Position numbers and translations under genes: made by a program
Shown here: piece after piece, positions 21,301 to 31,178 of the stretch
How positions within the stretch are numbered: position 1 is the stretch's first letter
Layout of the letters: every line of letters begins with the position of its first letter
Assembly: GCA_914767715.1 (NCBI GenBank)
Contig: OU612069.1
Location: 21,079,387 to 21,143,386 of the forward strand
Direction: 5' to 3'
DNA: 64,000 bases
From: Membranipora membranacea
Lineage: Eukaryota > Bryozoa > Gymnolaemata > Cheilostomatida > Membraniporidae
The notes under the pieces: generated by a model
What the model was told of the DNA's origin: nothing
The model's database searches: none
Seen by the model: the letters and a program-made list of their open reading frames with translations, nothing else

Positions 21301-23489
21301 GTGAGGTTCTTGCTGCTATTGGGTCTTTAGAAGAGAGTGAGACTTTGAAGTACGAAGCAGATGAGATCCACAAAGAAACAGAAGCAATGAGACAGAAGTT
21401 GAAATCAGCTGTGGATGCACACTGCAAAAGTGGTAAGGTGATTTTTTTGCGCTCATAGATTTAATCCACAGCAAAGCATTTATAGATAAAATTGACTTTC
21501 AAATATTAACATCACCATATGCTGGCAGTTTATTAAATGTATGTAGAGAATAATGACTTACAAATTACCATTTTTGTACCACTCCCTGAGCTAAATATTC
21601 CAGACATGAACTCATAATATTACATTAGAAATTTGAGTATAACCTCCATTTTTTTATACCACAAACCAACATTATTGTCTGTGGAACTATCTATCATTAT
21701 TAAAGTATGAAGCTGCCTGAAAAAATACTAATGTGATCAACATGACTATAACCCTACAACAGACTGAACATTTCATTCAAGTTTGAGTTTTGATTTAAAT
21801 TTCTTCTTATGCCTAATTGCCAAAGTTATAATCTACTTGTAATAAAAAACCTATTTTGTTAAAGAAAATCAGCACCTTTTAACATCATAATTGTTATAAA
21901 TTTAATGGAACCAATCTATTATGATTCTTGGCTGTTCATACTATTTAATTTTATAAATTACTCACCAGCTTGATTTTAGTGCTATACCAAATTTATTACA
22001 GCTACAGATGGGGCAGCATATTTTGAGGAGAAAGATTTAGAGAGAGCAGAAGCTTTATACAAACAGGCACAATCAGATCTTAAGGATTGTTTTGCAAAAC
22101 CAAAACCAGGTGATTTCTTGCCCTCTGGATGGTAAAATTTGTATAAAAAACGGCCTTTTAATGGGAGTTGTCCATTGTCGGGAAATGATGTTACAACTCC
22201 TACAAATCCTTTGAAAATGATCATTTTCAATTATCAGTAGCAGGATGCGTGTGGCACAGGCCTTCTGTAGTTGACGCTTGTCCGGTGGTTGTGTGACCCT
22301 TTCAATTGATAAAGTAAAGTGATTTGAGTAAATTTCGTGGTATGAACATTAAACCACCCTGTCTTTTTCAATATTTTCATAGCTGCAGGCTGTTAGAATA
22401 CAACATAGGCAGACAGTAAATTTGCTTTATCTTTAGAAGTATCTGATAATAAAAATAATATCATAATTAACTCAAATCAATCAGTTTATATCAGAGTATC
22501 ATGTTAGCAGTTGAAGTATTGAGACCAAACACAAACACAAGTGGAAGCTGCACTGAAAAAACTGCGCTGCTCGTTGAATAAATAATCCCCTTAACATGGT
22601 ATTAGAAATAGACATTACATTCACTATTCTGTTATGGTACATAATGATTCTAAAAATGATTGGATTAAATAATAATTAATTAAGCATATTTCATGGATTA
22701 TTCCTTACCAGTATGATTAATTATGATATATTTATTCATATCATTATTGTAGATTCTGCTCATTTCCCAGGTCAGTTTAGTGTTACTTTTACACTTAATT
22801 CATTACAGCTACAGAGAACCTGGAGACCATCCCAACCACATCTGCTACTGAACCACCCGATAGACTAGAGCTTATCAAATATAAGGAGACAGCAGACAGG
22901 TGTATCGGTGTGAGCTGGACAGAGGAAGGTAATATACTCTACTCTTCAGAAGGTGGAGTAGAAGTAAGATCTGGTGCTGATCTGACGCTGATAAAGAAGA
23001 TAAACATGACTGGTGATGTCTACTCAGCTTACTCTGTAGGAGATAAACTAATCACTAAGGTGGCATATAAGGGTAACGTCAGCACATACATCGGTACAGA
23101 GAGCAATCCTCAGCACACTCTGCTTTATCAGTATGTTACAGATTGCAGTCACCTCTCTGTATCAGACAGTAGAATAGCAGATATAGACACAGAGAGTAAA
23201 CAGCTGATGATCTACACCATCACAGGAGATCATCTGTATAACATCGACCTCAGTGATATGAGTCATCCTGCAGGAGTACACATTCTACCAGATGAGGACA
23301 GTGTACTCGTTTCTGACTGGGTAGGAGGAGAGGTGAGGAAGTACAAGCTACAGCCTGGTAAACATGAGCCTGTGTGGTGTACATGTCTGAGGAATCCTAG
23401 TGGTATAACAACAGATCAGTCTGGTCTCATCTATGTGGTGTCTGAAACTGAGGAGAAGATATACCAGATCTCACCACAAGGTCAGTGAT

Positions 23490-23545
<56 letters not shown>

Positions 23546-26500
23546 CAATACCACAAGTGTGAAAAATGTGGAGACCAAGAATAATTATGTATATAAATGA
23601 TATATGTATGATATATCATATCATATCATATCATATATATTTTTACAACCCCACAAGTGTGTAATATATGGAGACTAAATACAATTATTTATATAACATT
23701 GAGTGTTTAATGGCATTTTTGGAATTTTAGACAATGATAAGATTATTAGATAGGACTGTGCCTTTTATATATACTTTTATTGTCATTCTACATCATCTTT
23801 AGGAATGTTTTTCATGCAGTGACAGAACAAAAAAGAAAAAACTTAAGCGGAGAGAAAAAATACTCAAGTAACAAGAATTAATAGGATATAAAGTGCTTTG
23901 ATAGTTGTTGTTTAAAATGAGTGAGTTTGGTTGCTGAGCGTATCTGAATTGGTAAAGAGTTAAAAGTTGTAGTGATTTTTTGTCTTAATTGATCAGTGTG
24001 ATAATGTAATAGGTATCTGTCTCTAAAAAAGGTTTTAGAGCTAGCTGGAATAAAGCCTTCCAAAAGAAAGTCAGGTGCAATCAAATGCAAAATTTGGAAA
24101 CCAAAAATACAGGTGAAATGACCAGCAAGGAGAGGAAAAGGAATCAGACCAAGAGATGTATGTAAATCTCTTGTATGTATTAGATGATATGGTATGTGGC
24201 TGACATTTGCTATTAGGCGGAAAGCCCTCTTTTGGAGCAAGTATATTCTTTCAAGAATATATTGTGGTGATAGGTTGCCATATATGCGGATGCCATATAT
24301 CATATGACAAAAGACATACTGGAAATAAAAGTTACGAGATGATTTACTATCTAGGAATGCCCTGCATTTCTGGAATAATGCCAAACTTTTGTTTATTTTG
24401 ATGCAAATCTGGTCTACATGATCGTCCCATGTCAATGAGTCATTCAAAGTAAAACCAAGGAGTTTGGTATTGGCATTTCGGTTTAGTTTTTTATGGTTAA
24501 TTTTTAGATCTAAATCTAGAGATGTGGCTCTATGAGAGGGTTGTACAAGCATATAGTGAGATTTTTTTATGTTTATCAACATCCTATTATTCCTACACCA
24601 ACTTTCTATCAAGTGTAGATCAGTATCACATAAATCATTAAGTGTATCAAAGTTGTCAGATTTTGATACGAAAACTGTATCATCAGCGTAGGCAAATGCC
24701 TTGGAATGTAATGTGTAGGATAAAAGATCATTGACGTATATGAGGAATAAACTTGGTGCCAGAATTGAGCCTTGGGGGACACCAATGTCTATTGGAAGAA
24801 TTTTTGAACTTTTTGCACCTTGTTGTATAGCTACAAATTGTGTCCTATCTGTTAGGAAAGATTTTATGAGAGAGTGCAGTTTGCCCGTTATACCATACAT
24901 TGTCAATTTTTTCAGAAGAATTTTATGGTTGACGCAGTCAAAAGCTTTTTTGAAATCCAAAAACATCATAGCAACAAAGTGACCATCTGATCTGGCTGAC
25001 AAACAGTCAGAAATGAGTTTGTGTAGGGAATCAACACAGGAATAACCTTCTCTAAATCCGCATTGTAATTTGTGAAGAAGTTTGTTTGTGGTGAGATAAT
25101 TTTGAATTTGGTAATTCACATGTTTCTCAAAAATCTTAGATAGCACAGGAAGTATTGATATAGGGCGATAATTAGATGGATCTTTGATATCTCCACCCTT
25201 ATGAATAGGAATTACTCTTGCGGTTTTCCACTGTGAAGGAAATACACCCTCTATTAATGCTCTATTGAACATGTCAGTTACAATGTCGCATATGTAAGGC
25301 CATGTTTTCTTCAAAACCTTAACAGATATATCATCATGACCAGTTGCTTTATTGTCAGAAATGTTTTTTAAGTATTTGAAACAAATTTCTGGAGTAAAGC
25401 GAGTCAATTGAGAAAACGTTTGGGTTGTCACTGGTCTAATCATGTTATATTCATGGGAATCAGGGATGTCTTTGGTTATGGATTTTGCAATCGATGTAAA
25501 GTGTCTGTTCAATTCATCAGGGGATAAACCACCGATATTGACCATCGGTGAAATTTTAGTTTGATTTATTCCTAAAGCTTCCCAAACAGGTTTGGTGTTA
25601 TTTTTGTTATTTTTAATTATATCTGAAATAACCGATTTTTTCTTCTTCTTAATCAAATTTGTAACATAATTGCGTTGAATTTTGTATTCTTCCCATTTGC
25701 CCTCTCTCTTCAATCTATCACGCAAATGCATGTGTGATTTTACCTCATCATCTAACCATTTGGGCAGTTGAGCAGTTTTTACAAATCTTTTCTTGGTGAT
25801 GACAAGTGTTTTGATTAATGAACTATAGGTGTCATTAAATCTTGCATACATACGGTCTACAGTATCCTCACACAATACATCATTAAAGTGACGACCTGAA
25901 AAAAGGTCACGTATATTCTGGTTTGTAAATTTGGAATAGTCATTGAATTCAAATGATGTTCTTTTTGCTTTTACCTTTAATGCGGAAAATAAAATTTTAA
26001 TGAAAACTAAGTAATGATCACTCATTCCATATTTTATAATTCCACTCTCTGACATATCTGAGGGCAGATTTGTGTATATGTGATCGATCAGGGTGCTGGA
26101 TGTTTCTGTAACTCTTGTTGGCTCCGAGATCAATTGACGGAAGGAAAAAGATTTAACAATATTCAACCACTTTCTGTTGCTTCTTTGTTCAAGGATGTTG
26201 ATGTTAAAATCTCCAAGTATAATCATTTCATTATACAGTGAAAAAGCTTTTTCAAAGTATTCGTAAGCAAGATCATACCATGCGGACTTGGAGTTGGGAG
26301 GTCTGTATATAAATGAGACTAAACAACTTTTATTTGTACTTGGCTTTACTTTGATAGTTATAGACTCAGGCATGCTATTGTCAAAATCTGCAAGATGTTC
26401 GAATTGCACGGATTCATGTATGTAGACAATGAGACCACCACCGTAACCATATCCCCGATCTCTCCTAATCACCTGATAACCTGGCACCGCATAAATACCA

Positions 26501-28870
26501 ACACCATCATGCTCATTCAAAAATGTTTCTGCTAATCCTAGAATCGCGAATTTACGTTGATGCAAAATTGATTTTATCTCCTCTATTTTGCTGGTGATTC
26601 CACGGACATTCAAAAATGCAAATTCAGAATTCATTATCTCATTTGCTCAAATTGACATTTAACACTTTGTGATTGGAGACAAATGCCATTTTTAATAGAA
26701 AAAAGAAAATCATCATGAGAATGGAACTTAATTTTGAACATTCTCATTGGTTTGCCCTCCTTAAAAATTCTTTCTGACGTAGCATGAGGGTAGAGCACTT
26801 TTATATCATTTATTACAGTGCTGTCCTCAGCATCTAGTGGGACACCTTTCAACATACCCATATTTTCTGTCAGGGACCTCGGGTCGATTGTTTGGCGTAT
26901 ACTTGATCCACCAAATAGATCAGTGTTCCATTTGCGTAGGATGTTGTTTCTTGTTTCTTGGTGGTTGAACTGTATCATAATTTTGGGTTTGTTTGTATTG
27001 AAGTTATATCTGGTAACCTTTTCTATTATGATTGGCCCAAAGGTTTTGTTGAGGGTGCGTCTGATGGTATCTTGGTTAAAGTTGCTGTAGGTCATGGAGT
27101 CCTTCTTAATATCTATGACAAGATTGTCTATAGGGCGGAAACTGTTGTCTATTTTTTTGTTCTTTTGGGGGTTGTGTTCTCATGCTGGTTCGATTGTTGT
27201 TGTTCGTTGAGGAAGTTGATGGCAGATTAAGTTGTTGATGATTATAGTTAGCCCAGTGTTGTGCTGATGCTGTTTGATTGTTGGGAGAAACTTTTTCACG
27301 TGGTGAGGAATTTGAATTGCATTCTAATTTACTTGTTAGATGTTTGTTGATGCTGGTTTCAAGTTGGTCGAATTGATGTTGTATTTGATCGGTTATTGGT
27401 TGTTGGTCAACAAGTTTCTGTATTAAAGTGCTTTGTTGTTTAACTTTTTTTTCTAGCTCCGAGATTTTGCTCATCATGACGCTGATGAGGCTTTGGATAT
27501 TGCTGCATGATTCACATGTGTTGCCTGATGTTCTTTGATGATTGTGAGAGCTGGTGCTTTCCATGGCAACTGATGTGCTGGAGCTTTGATTGGACGTGTA
27601 GCCGTTTTCCAGACTTGGTAGTTGAACTTCTGCCGCATTCATGCCTTGCTCGGATGTAATGAATTCTTTACATTTCTGTTGAATGGTGGCATTCAATGCA
27701 TTTATAGTATGTTCAGGAATGTCGTTGATAAGTTTAGTGTAGTGGTCAAGGAAAATATCTTTGTCCTTAATACCATTGACAAGTATGGTAGATGTTGTAT
27801 TATAAAAGTTTGTAGTGTATAAAGATTTTTTTCCTTTCTTCTTGGTTTTAACTGTGACCACTACAGCGACTACAGTTGTTTTTGTTTGATCCCTGTTGGT
27901 CTGTAAAGAGGTGTAAAGTCCTTGCTCTTTTAACGAGGACTGGAAGTTAGCTTTGACAACCTCGTATGTTGCAGAATTGCACACCAGTACGATTTGAATG
28001 TTGTCAAGAGTACCTTTGATTTCGATGCTGTTGTCTTGAGTTGTTGAGTCCAGCTTTTTTTGAAGTGCTCTGAGTTTGTTTAAATAATACGGCATTTCTT
28101 TTTTGTTTTCTTGCTGATCGTCATCTTGGTCATCTCGCTTCCGCTTTTTAGAACTTAAAGCACTGTCTTCCATATGATATCCAGTGATTATTTACAATTT
28201 TTAATCAAGAGAGAGAGAAATTTTCACAAGCAGCTTGTCAGCACGATGTCACGCACAACAATCATTTTAAATATCTTTTAAATATCTTTTAAATCACTTT
28301 TAAATATCCCTTGTATTTTATATCGTATTTGAAATTATATCACCAACATGAACCTTGAATGTATATGCTGAATTCAAATTCAAGCTGAAATATTTGACAT
28401 GTTATATTGACATACATGATGTGTGCTTGTTAGTTGCTTTAGGATGCCCCCATATATAGGGCATCTTGCGAATTATGCTACATTTATTATGTTGATGAGT
28501 TAAAAAAATCAATTTACCCGACAGGTAATCTGATCAGAAAACTTACACCTACAGCACTCAGTGATTGTGATCATTTGTATGATGTGAGTGTGAGAGGAGA
28601 CAAGGTGGTTGTGTCTGGAAGCCGTGGAGCTGCTTTATTCAAACTCACTACAGTAAGACGATATCATGATTTTGTTATTCGTCAACACAAATGAGTATTT
28701 TAGTTTATTATCGATATTTATAGATATTTATCACAAAACACCAAATATGCTGTCCGGTCAAATTGATGTAGTGATGAGTCAATCAAAGAACATGCTGTAC
28801 TGAATTACTTTGATATACATAATATAAGTAAAATAATTTTTTGTAGAGAAGTGAAGATGAAGACATGTGA
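18353..28870 (+). CDS. Nucleotidyltransferase-TPR-beta-propeller protein, copy A
   Basis: Exons: 18,353-18,508; 18,693-21,432; 22,002-22,109; 22,809-23,480; 28,525-28,652; 28,847-28,870 (stop TGA). All junctions are AG/GT and in frame, giving 1,275 residues; an earlier 5' exon is possible because TAG precedes exon 1 in frame. The first internal ATG gives MKNGIRG. Near residues 160-190 is a nucleotidyltransferase motif, GIGSLGRGEATPYSDVEY (Gly-Ser plus Asp-x-Glu), as in the DUF294/GlnD-like group. Residues about 470-930 are helical TPR-type repeats, for example DADDAYEQAQ and DLERAEALYKQAQ; exon 3 is one such unit. The C-terminal third is an NHL-like propeller (VLVSDWVGGEVRKYKL). Substrate and role are unknown; a signalling or recognition role is speculation. 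A LINE sits antisense in intron 4. Confidence 0.85.
23492..23542. repeat. (TA)n microsatellite
   Basis: About 25 TA units just after the donor of the propeller exon. It is followed at 23,605-23,635 by an ATATC pentamer run and by two diverged copies of a roughly 100-bp unit containing CCACAAGTGTG (near 23,551 and 23,651). Confidence 0.9.
23878..26634 (-). CDS. LINE ORF2: APE endonuclease and reverse transcriptase
   Basis: 918 residues, uninterrupted. The N-terminal third is an apurinic-type endonuclease: LNVRGITSK, the AETFL glutamate, FIYRPPN, ILGDFN and the catalytic SDHYLVF. The reverse transcriptase follows: NYRPISILPVLSKIFEK, motif A FLDFKKAFD, motif B GVPQGSILAPSLFLIYVNDL and motif C YADD. 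All catalytic acids are present. The combination fits the CR1/L2/Jockey group; I cannot assign the clade without a tree. The start overlaps the previous stop as TAATG, an arrangement known to couple translation in the retrotransposon SART1. No RNase H domain is apparent. Confidence 0.93.
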   Translation of the reverse strand: MNSEFAFLNVRGITSKIEEIKSILHQRKFAILGLAETFLNEHDGVGIYAVPGYQVIRRDRGYGYGGGLIVYIHESVQFEHLADFDNSMPESITIKVKPSTNKSCLVSFIYRPPNSKSAWYDLAYEYFEKAFSLYNEMIILGDFNINILEQRSNRKWLNIVKSFSFRQLISEPTRVTETSSTLIDHIYTNLPSDMSESGIIKYGMSDHYLVFIKILFSALKVKAKRTSFEFNDYSKFTNQNIRDLFSGRHFNDVLCEDTVDRMYARFNDTYSSLIKTLVITKKRFVKTAQLPKWLDDEVKSHMHLRDRLKREGKWEEYKIQRNYVTNLIKKKKKSVISDIIKNNKNNTKPVWEALGINQTKISPMVNIGGLSPDELNRHFTSIAKSITKDIPDSHEYNMIRPVTTQTFSQLTRFTPEICFKYLKNISDNKATGHDDISVKVLKKTWPYICDIVTDMFNRALIEGVFPSQWKTARVIPIHKGGDIKDPSNYRPISILPVLSKIFEKHVNYQIQNYLTTNKLLHKLQCGFREGYSCVDSLHKLISDCLSARSDGHFVAMMFLDFKKAFDCVNHKILLKKLTMYGITGKLHSLIKSFLTDRTQFVAIQQGAKSSKILPIDIGVPQGSILAPSLFLIYVNDLLSYTLHSKAFAYADDTVFVSKSDNFDTLNDLCDTDLHLIESWCRNNRMLINIKKSHYMLVQPSHRATSLDLDLKINHKKLNRNANTKLLGFTLNDSLTWDDHVDQICIKINKSLALFQKCRAFLDSKSSRNFYFQYVFCHMIYGIRIYGNLSPQYILERIYLLQKRAFRLIANVSHIPYHLIHTRDLHTSLGLIPFPLLAGHFTCIFGFQILHLIAPDFLLEGFIPASSKTFFRDRYLLHYHTDQLRQKITTTFNSLPIQIRSATKLTHFKQQLSKHFISY
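26634..27095 (-). CDS. LINE second small ORF (PRE/RRM-like domain)
   Basis: 153 residues. GVPLDAEDSTVINDIKVLYP followed by KPMRMFKIKFHSHDDF and QSVKCQFEQ has the alternating strand-helix pattern of the PRE_C2HC/RRM-like domains found in LINE ORF1 proteins. It may be the C-terminal half of ORF1, separated by a frame change. Upstream of the ATG the frame stays open (RPIDNLVIDIKKDS). The stop TAA shares its final A with the ORF2 start (TAATG). Confidence 0.65.
   Translation of the reverse strand: MTYSNFNQDTIRRTLNKTFGPIIIEKVTRYNFNTNKPKIMIQFNHQETRNNILRKWNTDLFGGSSIRQTIDPRSLTENMGMLKGVPLDAEDSTVINDIKVLYPHATSERIFKEGKPMRMFKIKFHSHDDFLFSIKNGICLQSQSVKCQFEQMR
27106..28173 (-). CDS. LINE ORF1 (nucleic-acid-binding/coiled-coil protein)
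   Basis: 355 residues. The start is highly charged with a KKRKRDD cluster. The middle is Thr/Ser/Asn-rich and contains CESCSNIQSLISVMMSKISE, followed by a predicted coiled coil (ELEKKVKQQSTLIQKLV) and a Gln/Asn-rich tail. This resembles LINE ORF1 proteins that coat their RNA; I see no full CCHC zinc knuckle. The next ORF begins 10 nt after the stop in another frame. The two are open together across an A7 run near 27,153, so a one-base slip or a copy-specific indel could join them. Confidence 0.7.
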   Translation of the reverse strand: MEDSALSSKKRKRDDQDDDQQENKKEMPYYLNKLRALQKKLDSTTQDNSIEIKGTLDNIQIVLVCNSATYEVVKANFQSSLKEQGLYTSLQTNRDQTKTTVVAVVVTVKTKKKGKKSLYTTNFYNTTSTILVNGIKDKDIFLDHYTKLINDIPEHTINALNATIQQKCKEFITSEQGMNAAEVQLPSLENGYTSNQSSSTSVAMESTSSHNHQRTSGNTCESCSNIQSLISVMMSKISELEKKVKQQSTLIQKLVDQQPITDQIQHQFDQLETSINKHLTSKLECNSNSSPREKVSPNNQTASAQHWANYNHQQLNLPSTSSTNNNNRTSMRTQPPKEQKNRQQFPPYRQSCHRY

Positions 28871-31178
28871 AGGTCCTTTACTCATTAATACATATTCAAC
28901 TGCTATTTATGGACAGCAAAGAAAGGACTTTGGTTACACGACTCAGATAGCTAACATATCGTTAATCTGCCAATAATATTATTATACTTTTATTTTAATT
29001 ATATTAATAAAATATAATCTTATTGTTTATGCTGCTTTGGTAAATTGTGACGTCAAAGTTTTATTGATGAACAATACTTTGTCTTCATTGCCAACTGCAC
29101 TCAACCTAGAAAGATGATTATTATCATACATCTATTTATTACTGGCATTTTCAGAGGAGAAGATTTGGATTTATCCCCTCACGAAACACGGTAAGATAAC
29201 TCAAGTGCCCCTAATATTTATCTGACTTGACTGAGTTGAAAAACTCTCGTTAAACCAAACATCCCCAACATGTTGTTCAGATTATGTCATCAATTTGAGG
29301 CTTAGTTAGTTAGTGTTAGTTAAATCTTTATTTGAGATTAAACAAGGAAAAATAAAAATTGCCTGTATTTGCAGGCATAATGTTGGAGCAAGTTAGTTTT
29401 ACTGTTTGCAGGCATATTATTATGAATGACCATTTAACATGCGGTATTAAAATAAAATAAAGATTATAAAAATTTAGCTAAATGACTGGTGTGGAATATT
29501 ACAGATGGTCAATTGGACAGTTATGAGTAGTGATGAGGTTGGGTTGGGTTCTTGCGAGTGCACGGCTTTGTATTTTAATGTAATATACGTTGACAGCAAT
29601 GAACTGTTGACAGGGTCACAGGACTAACTGAAGATGGATGGCGGGCTTAGTTAATTTTATGGTAGAGAATTATGAAGCTCCTCCTAATGTTAATGTGTGT
29701 GGTAGAAATAGTAATATTGAGCAGTGAAATTGTTGCTTGTATATATTTTTAATTTGAAAACTTTTATTACAATCACCTCATTGGTCAATGAAAAATAGCT
29801 ATAATAAAACCGAAAGGAGATTGTAGTCAAATGTATCCTAGGGTAAACATAGGTGTGAATGCTGGAGAATATAACATTCTATCACCAAAATTTCAAAAGT
29901 CATCTGGAAACAAGAAGGAACATTAGAAATGGACTTCTTGGTAGAAAGAAACATCAAGTATTTGAGTAATGTATTGCCTAACTTTGGGAGTTGTTTCCCT
30001 AATCTTCATCTTGTAACAAATTTCACAAGGCAGTCGAAGGCCAAACAACAGCGATTTTTACATACTTGTATCCAATGGCTGCACAGGCCGCACCCAATTA
30101 CTAAGGTCAAGGTGAAAGTTATTTACATTAGAGCAAGTTCTTAAATTTATGTAGGATTGTTTGAGATCATTGAATTGTACTATTCAGTGTTTGAGATTTA
30201 CACAGACAGAACTCCTACAAACTGTAGCCTCTACAGTAGGTCTGTGTCATTGCTGATGTAGGAAGTGTAGGTTTGTGAATTGCATTCATTTCAAAATACA
30301 AAGGTTTGTGTGTCCGCATATTAATAATTAATTGAGACGGCCCCCACTTTTGGTACACACCACAGACAGTAAAAACACACTCAGTCACTCGGGGTGTATG
30401 TGGTCCATGGAGTGGTGTAACTGAACTCCACTCAGCAGTACTAAATCTACCAGTAGTAACTGGCCCAGTAATACATATCTGTCACCTTTTACCTATTAGC
30501 AAACCAGGCAGGGACACACACGTCACTTGGCTGCAGTGGTCTAGTAAACTAAGTAGGTAGGCCTAGCCTGTGTGGACAGGCTGTCTTGGGTGGTCCAAGA
30601 CCTTCACTAAGAGTAGTAGACTCATTGTAGTGACTCACAAGAAAAAATTATGCTGTTCTGAATGGGAACAAAAAGCTGGCGCTGGTGGTGGGTGTCTTAA
30701 GACATATGGCAGGTGCTATGAGACTTGCCGTCTTACATCACATCTGTCTGTCTTGCATGTTTTGTCAATGCCTTTCAATGCAGGTTAGAGCCATGTGAGT
30801 GCTGTAAGACATGTCCCATACAGCACGCATCTCAAGTCTCACAAAATATAAAGTGTTATATTGGACAAAGTACCTAAAATATGTCTTAGCACGCAATATG
30901 CGCTACACCAACAAACTCTCTGCTTTGATATTGTTCCCACAAAACCGGCTACTCCCCACACAGATTTGGACATTTTCATTAATGCTACTTTGGTTTGTAA
31001 AGCATCTCAATATAACATATCAGCCAGTGAATTTCCCCTGACTAATCATAGCGAGTTTACTTTCTGGACTTACTAGCGCCTCTGTAAAGATAGTGATTTA
31101 CTTCGTTAAATTCTGTCGCGTTATGTAGTTACTGTCTATATATTTCAGATTACAGGAACAGTCACTCTTATATAGCCA
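28871..31178. other. Intergenic region between the NTase-TPR and filamin genes
   Basis: Contains a poly(A) signal AATAAA near 29,008 for the upstream gene. At 29,158-29,195 there is a propeller-like remnant (EEKIWIYPLTKHG) behind an acceptor TTTTCAG, possibly an alternative or dead last exon. The rest is AT-rich with no gene I can support. Confidence 0.5.
29158..29195 (+). pseudogene. Possible orphan propeller exon
   Basis: TTTTCAG precedes an open stretch reading EEKIWIYPLTKHG and then GTAAGA. The translation resembles one blade strand of the upstream propeller. Its phase does not match the preceding exon, so it may be a dead exon. Very short; weak evidence. Confidence 0.3.

Larger units (their letters stand above)
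23780..28230 (-). mobile_element. CR1/L2-like LINE, apparently intact, antisense in an intron
   Basis: A roughly 4.4-kb non-LTR retrotransposon with three consecutive minus-strand ORFs (28,173-27,106; 27,095-26,634; 26,634-23,878) and no disabling mutation in the last. Downstream of ORF2 on the minus strand there is CAATAAA at about 23,785. Both ends are approximate because I could not identify a target-site duplication. It lies in the intron between the propeller exons at 22,809 and 28,525. Whether copy B has it cannot be seen. Confidence 0.85.

Noticed and set aside
22910-23488. 192-codon propeller ORF as a separate gene
   Set aside because: It lacks an ATG and is bounded by an acceptor at 22,808 and a donor at 23,481, both in frame with neighbouring exons.
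24207-24982. + strand ORFs within the LINE
   Set aside because: Shadows of the minus-strand reverse-transcriptase ORF.
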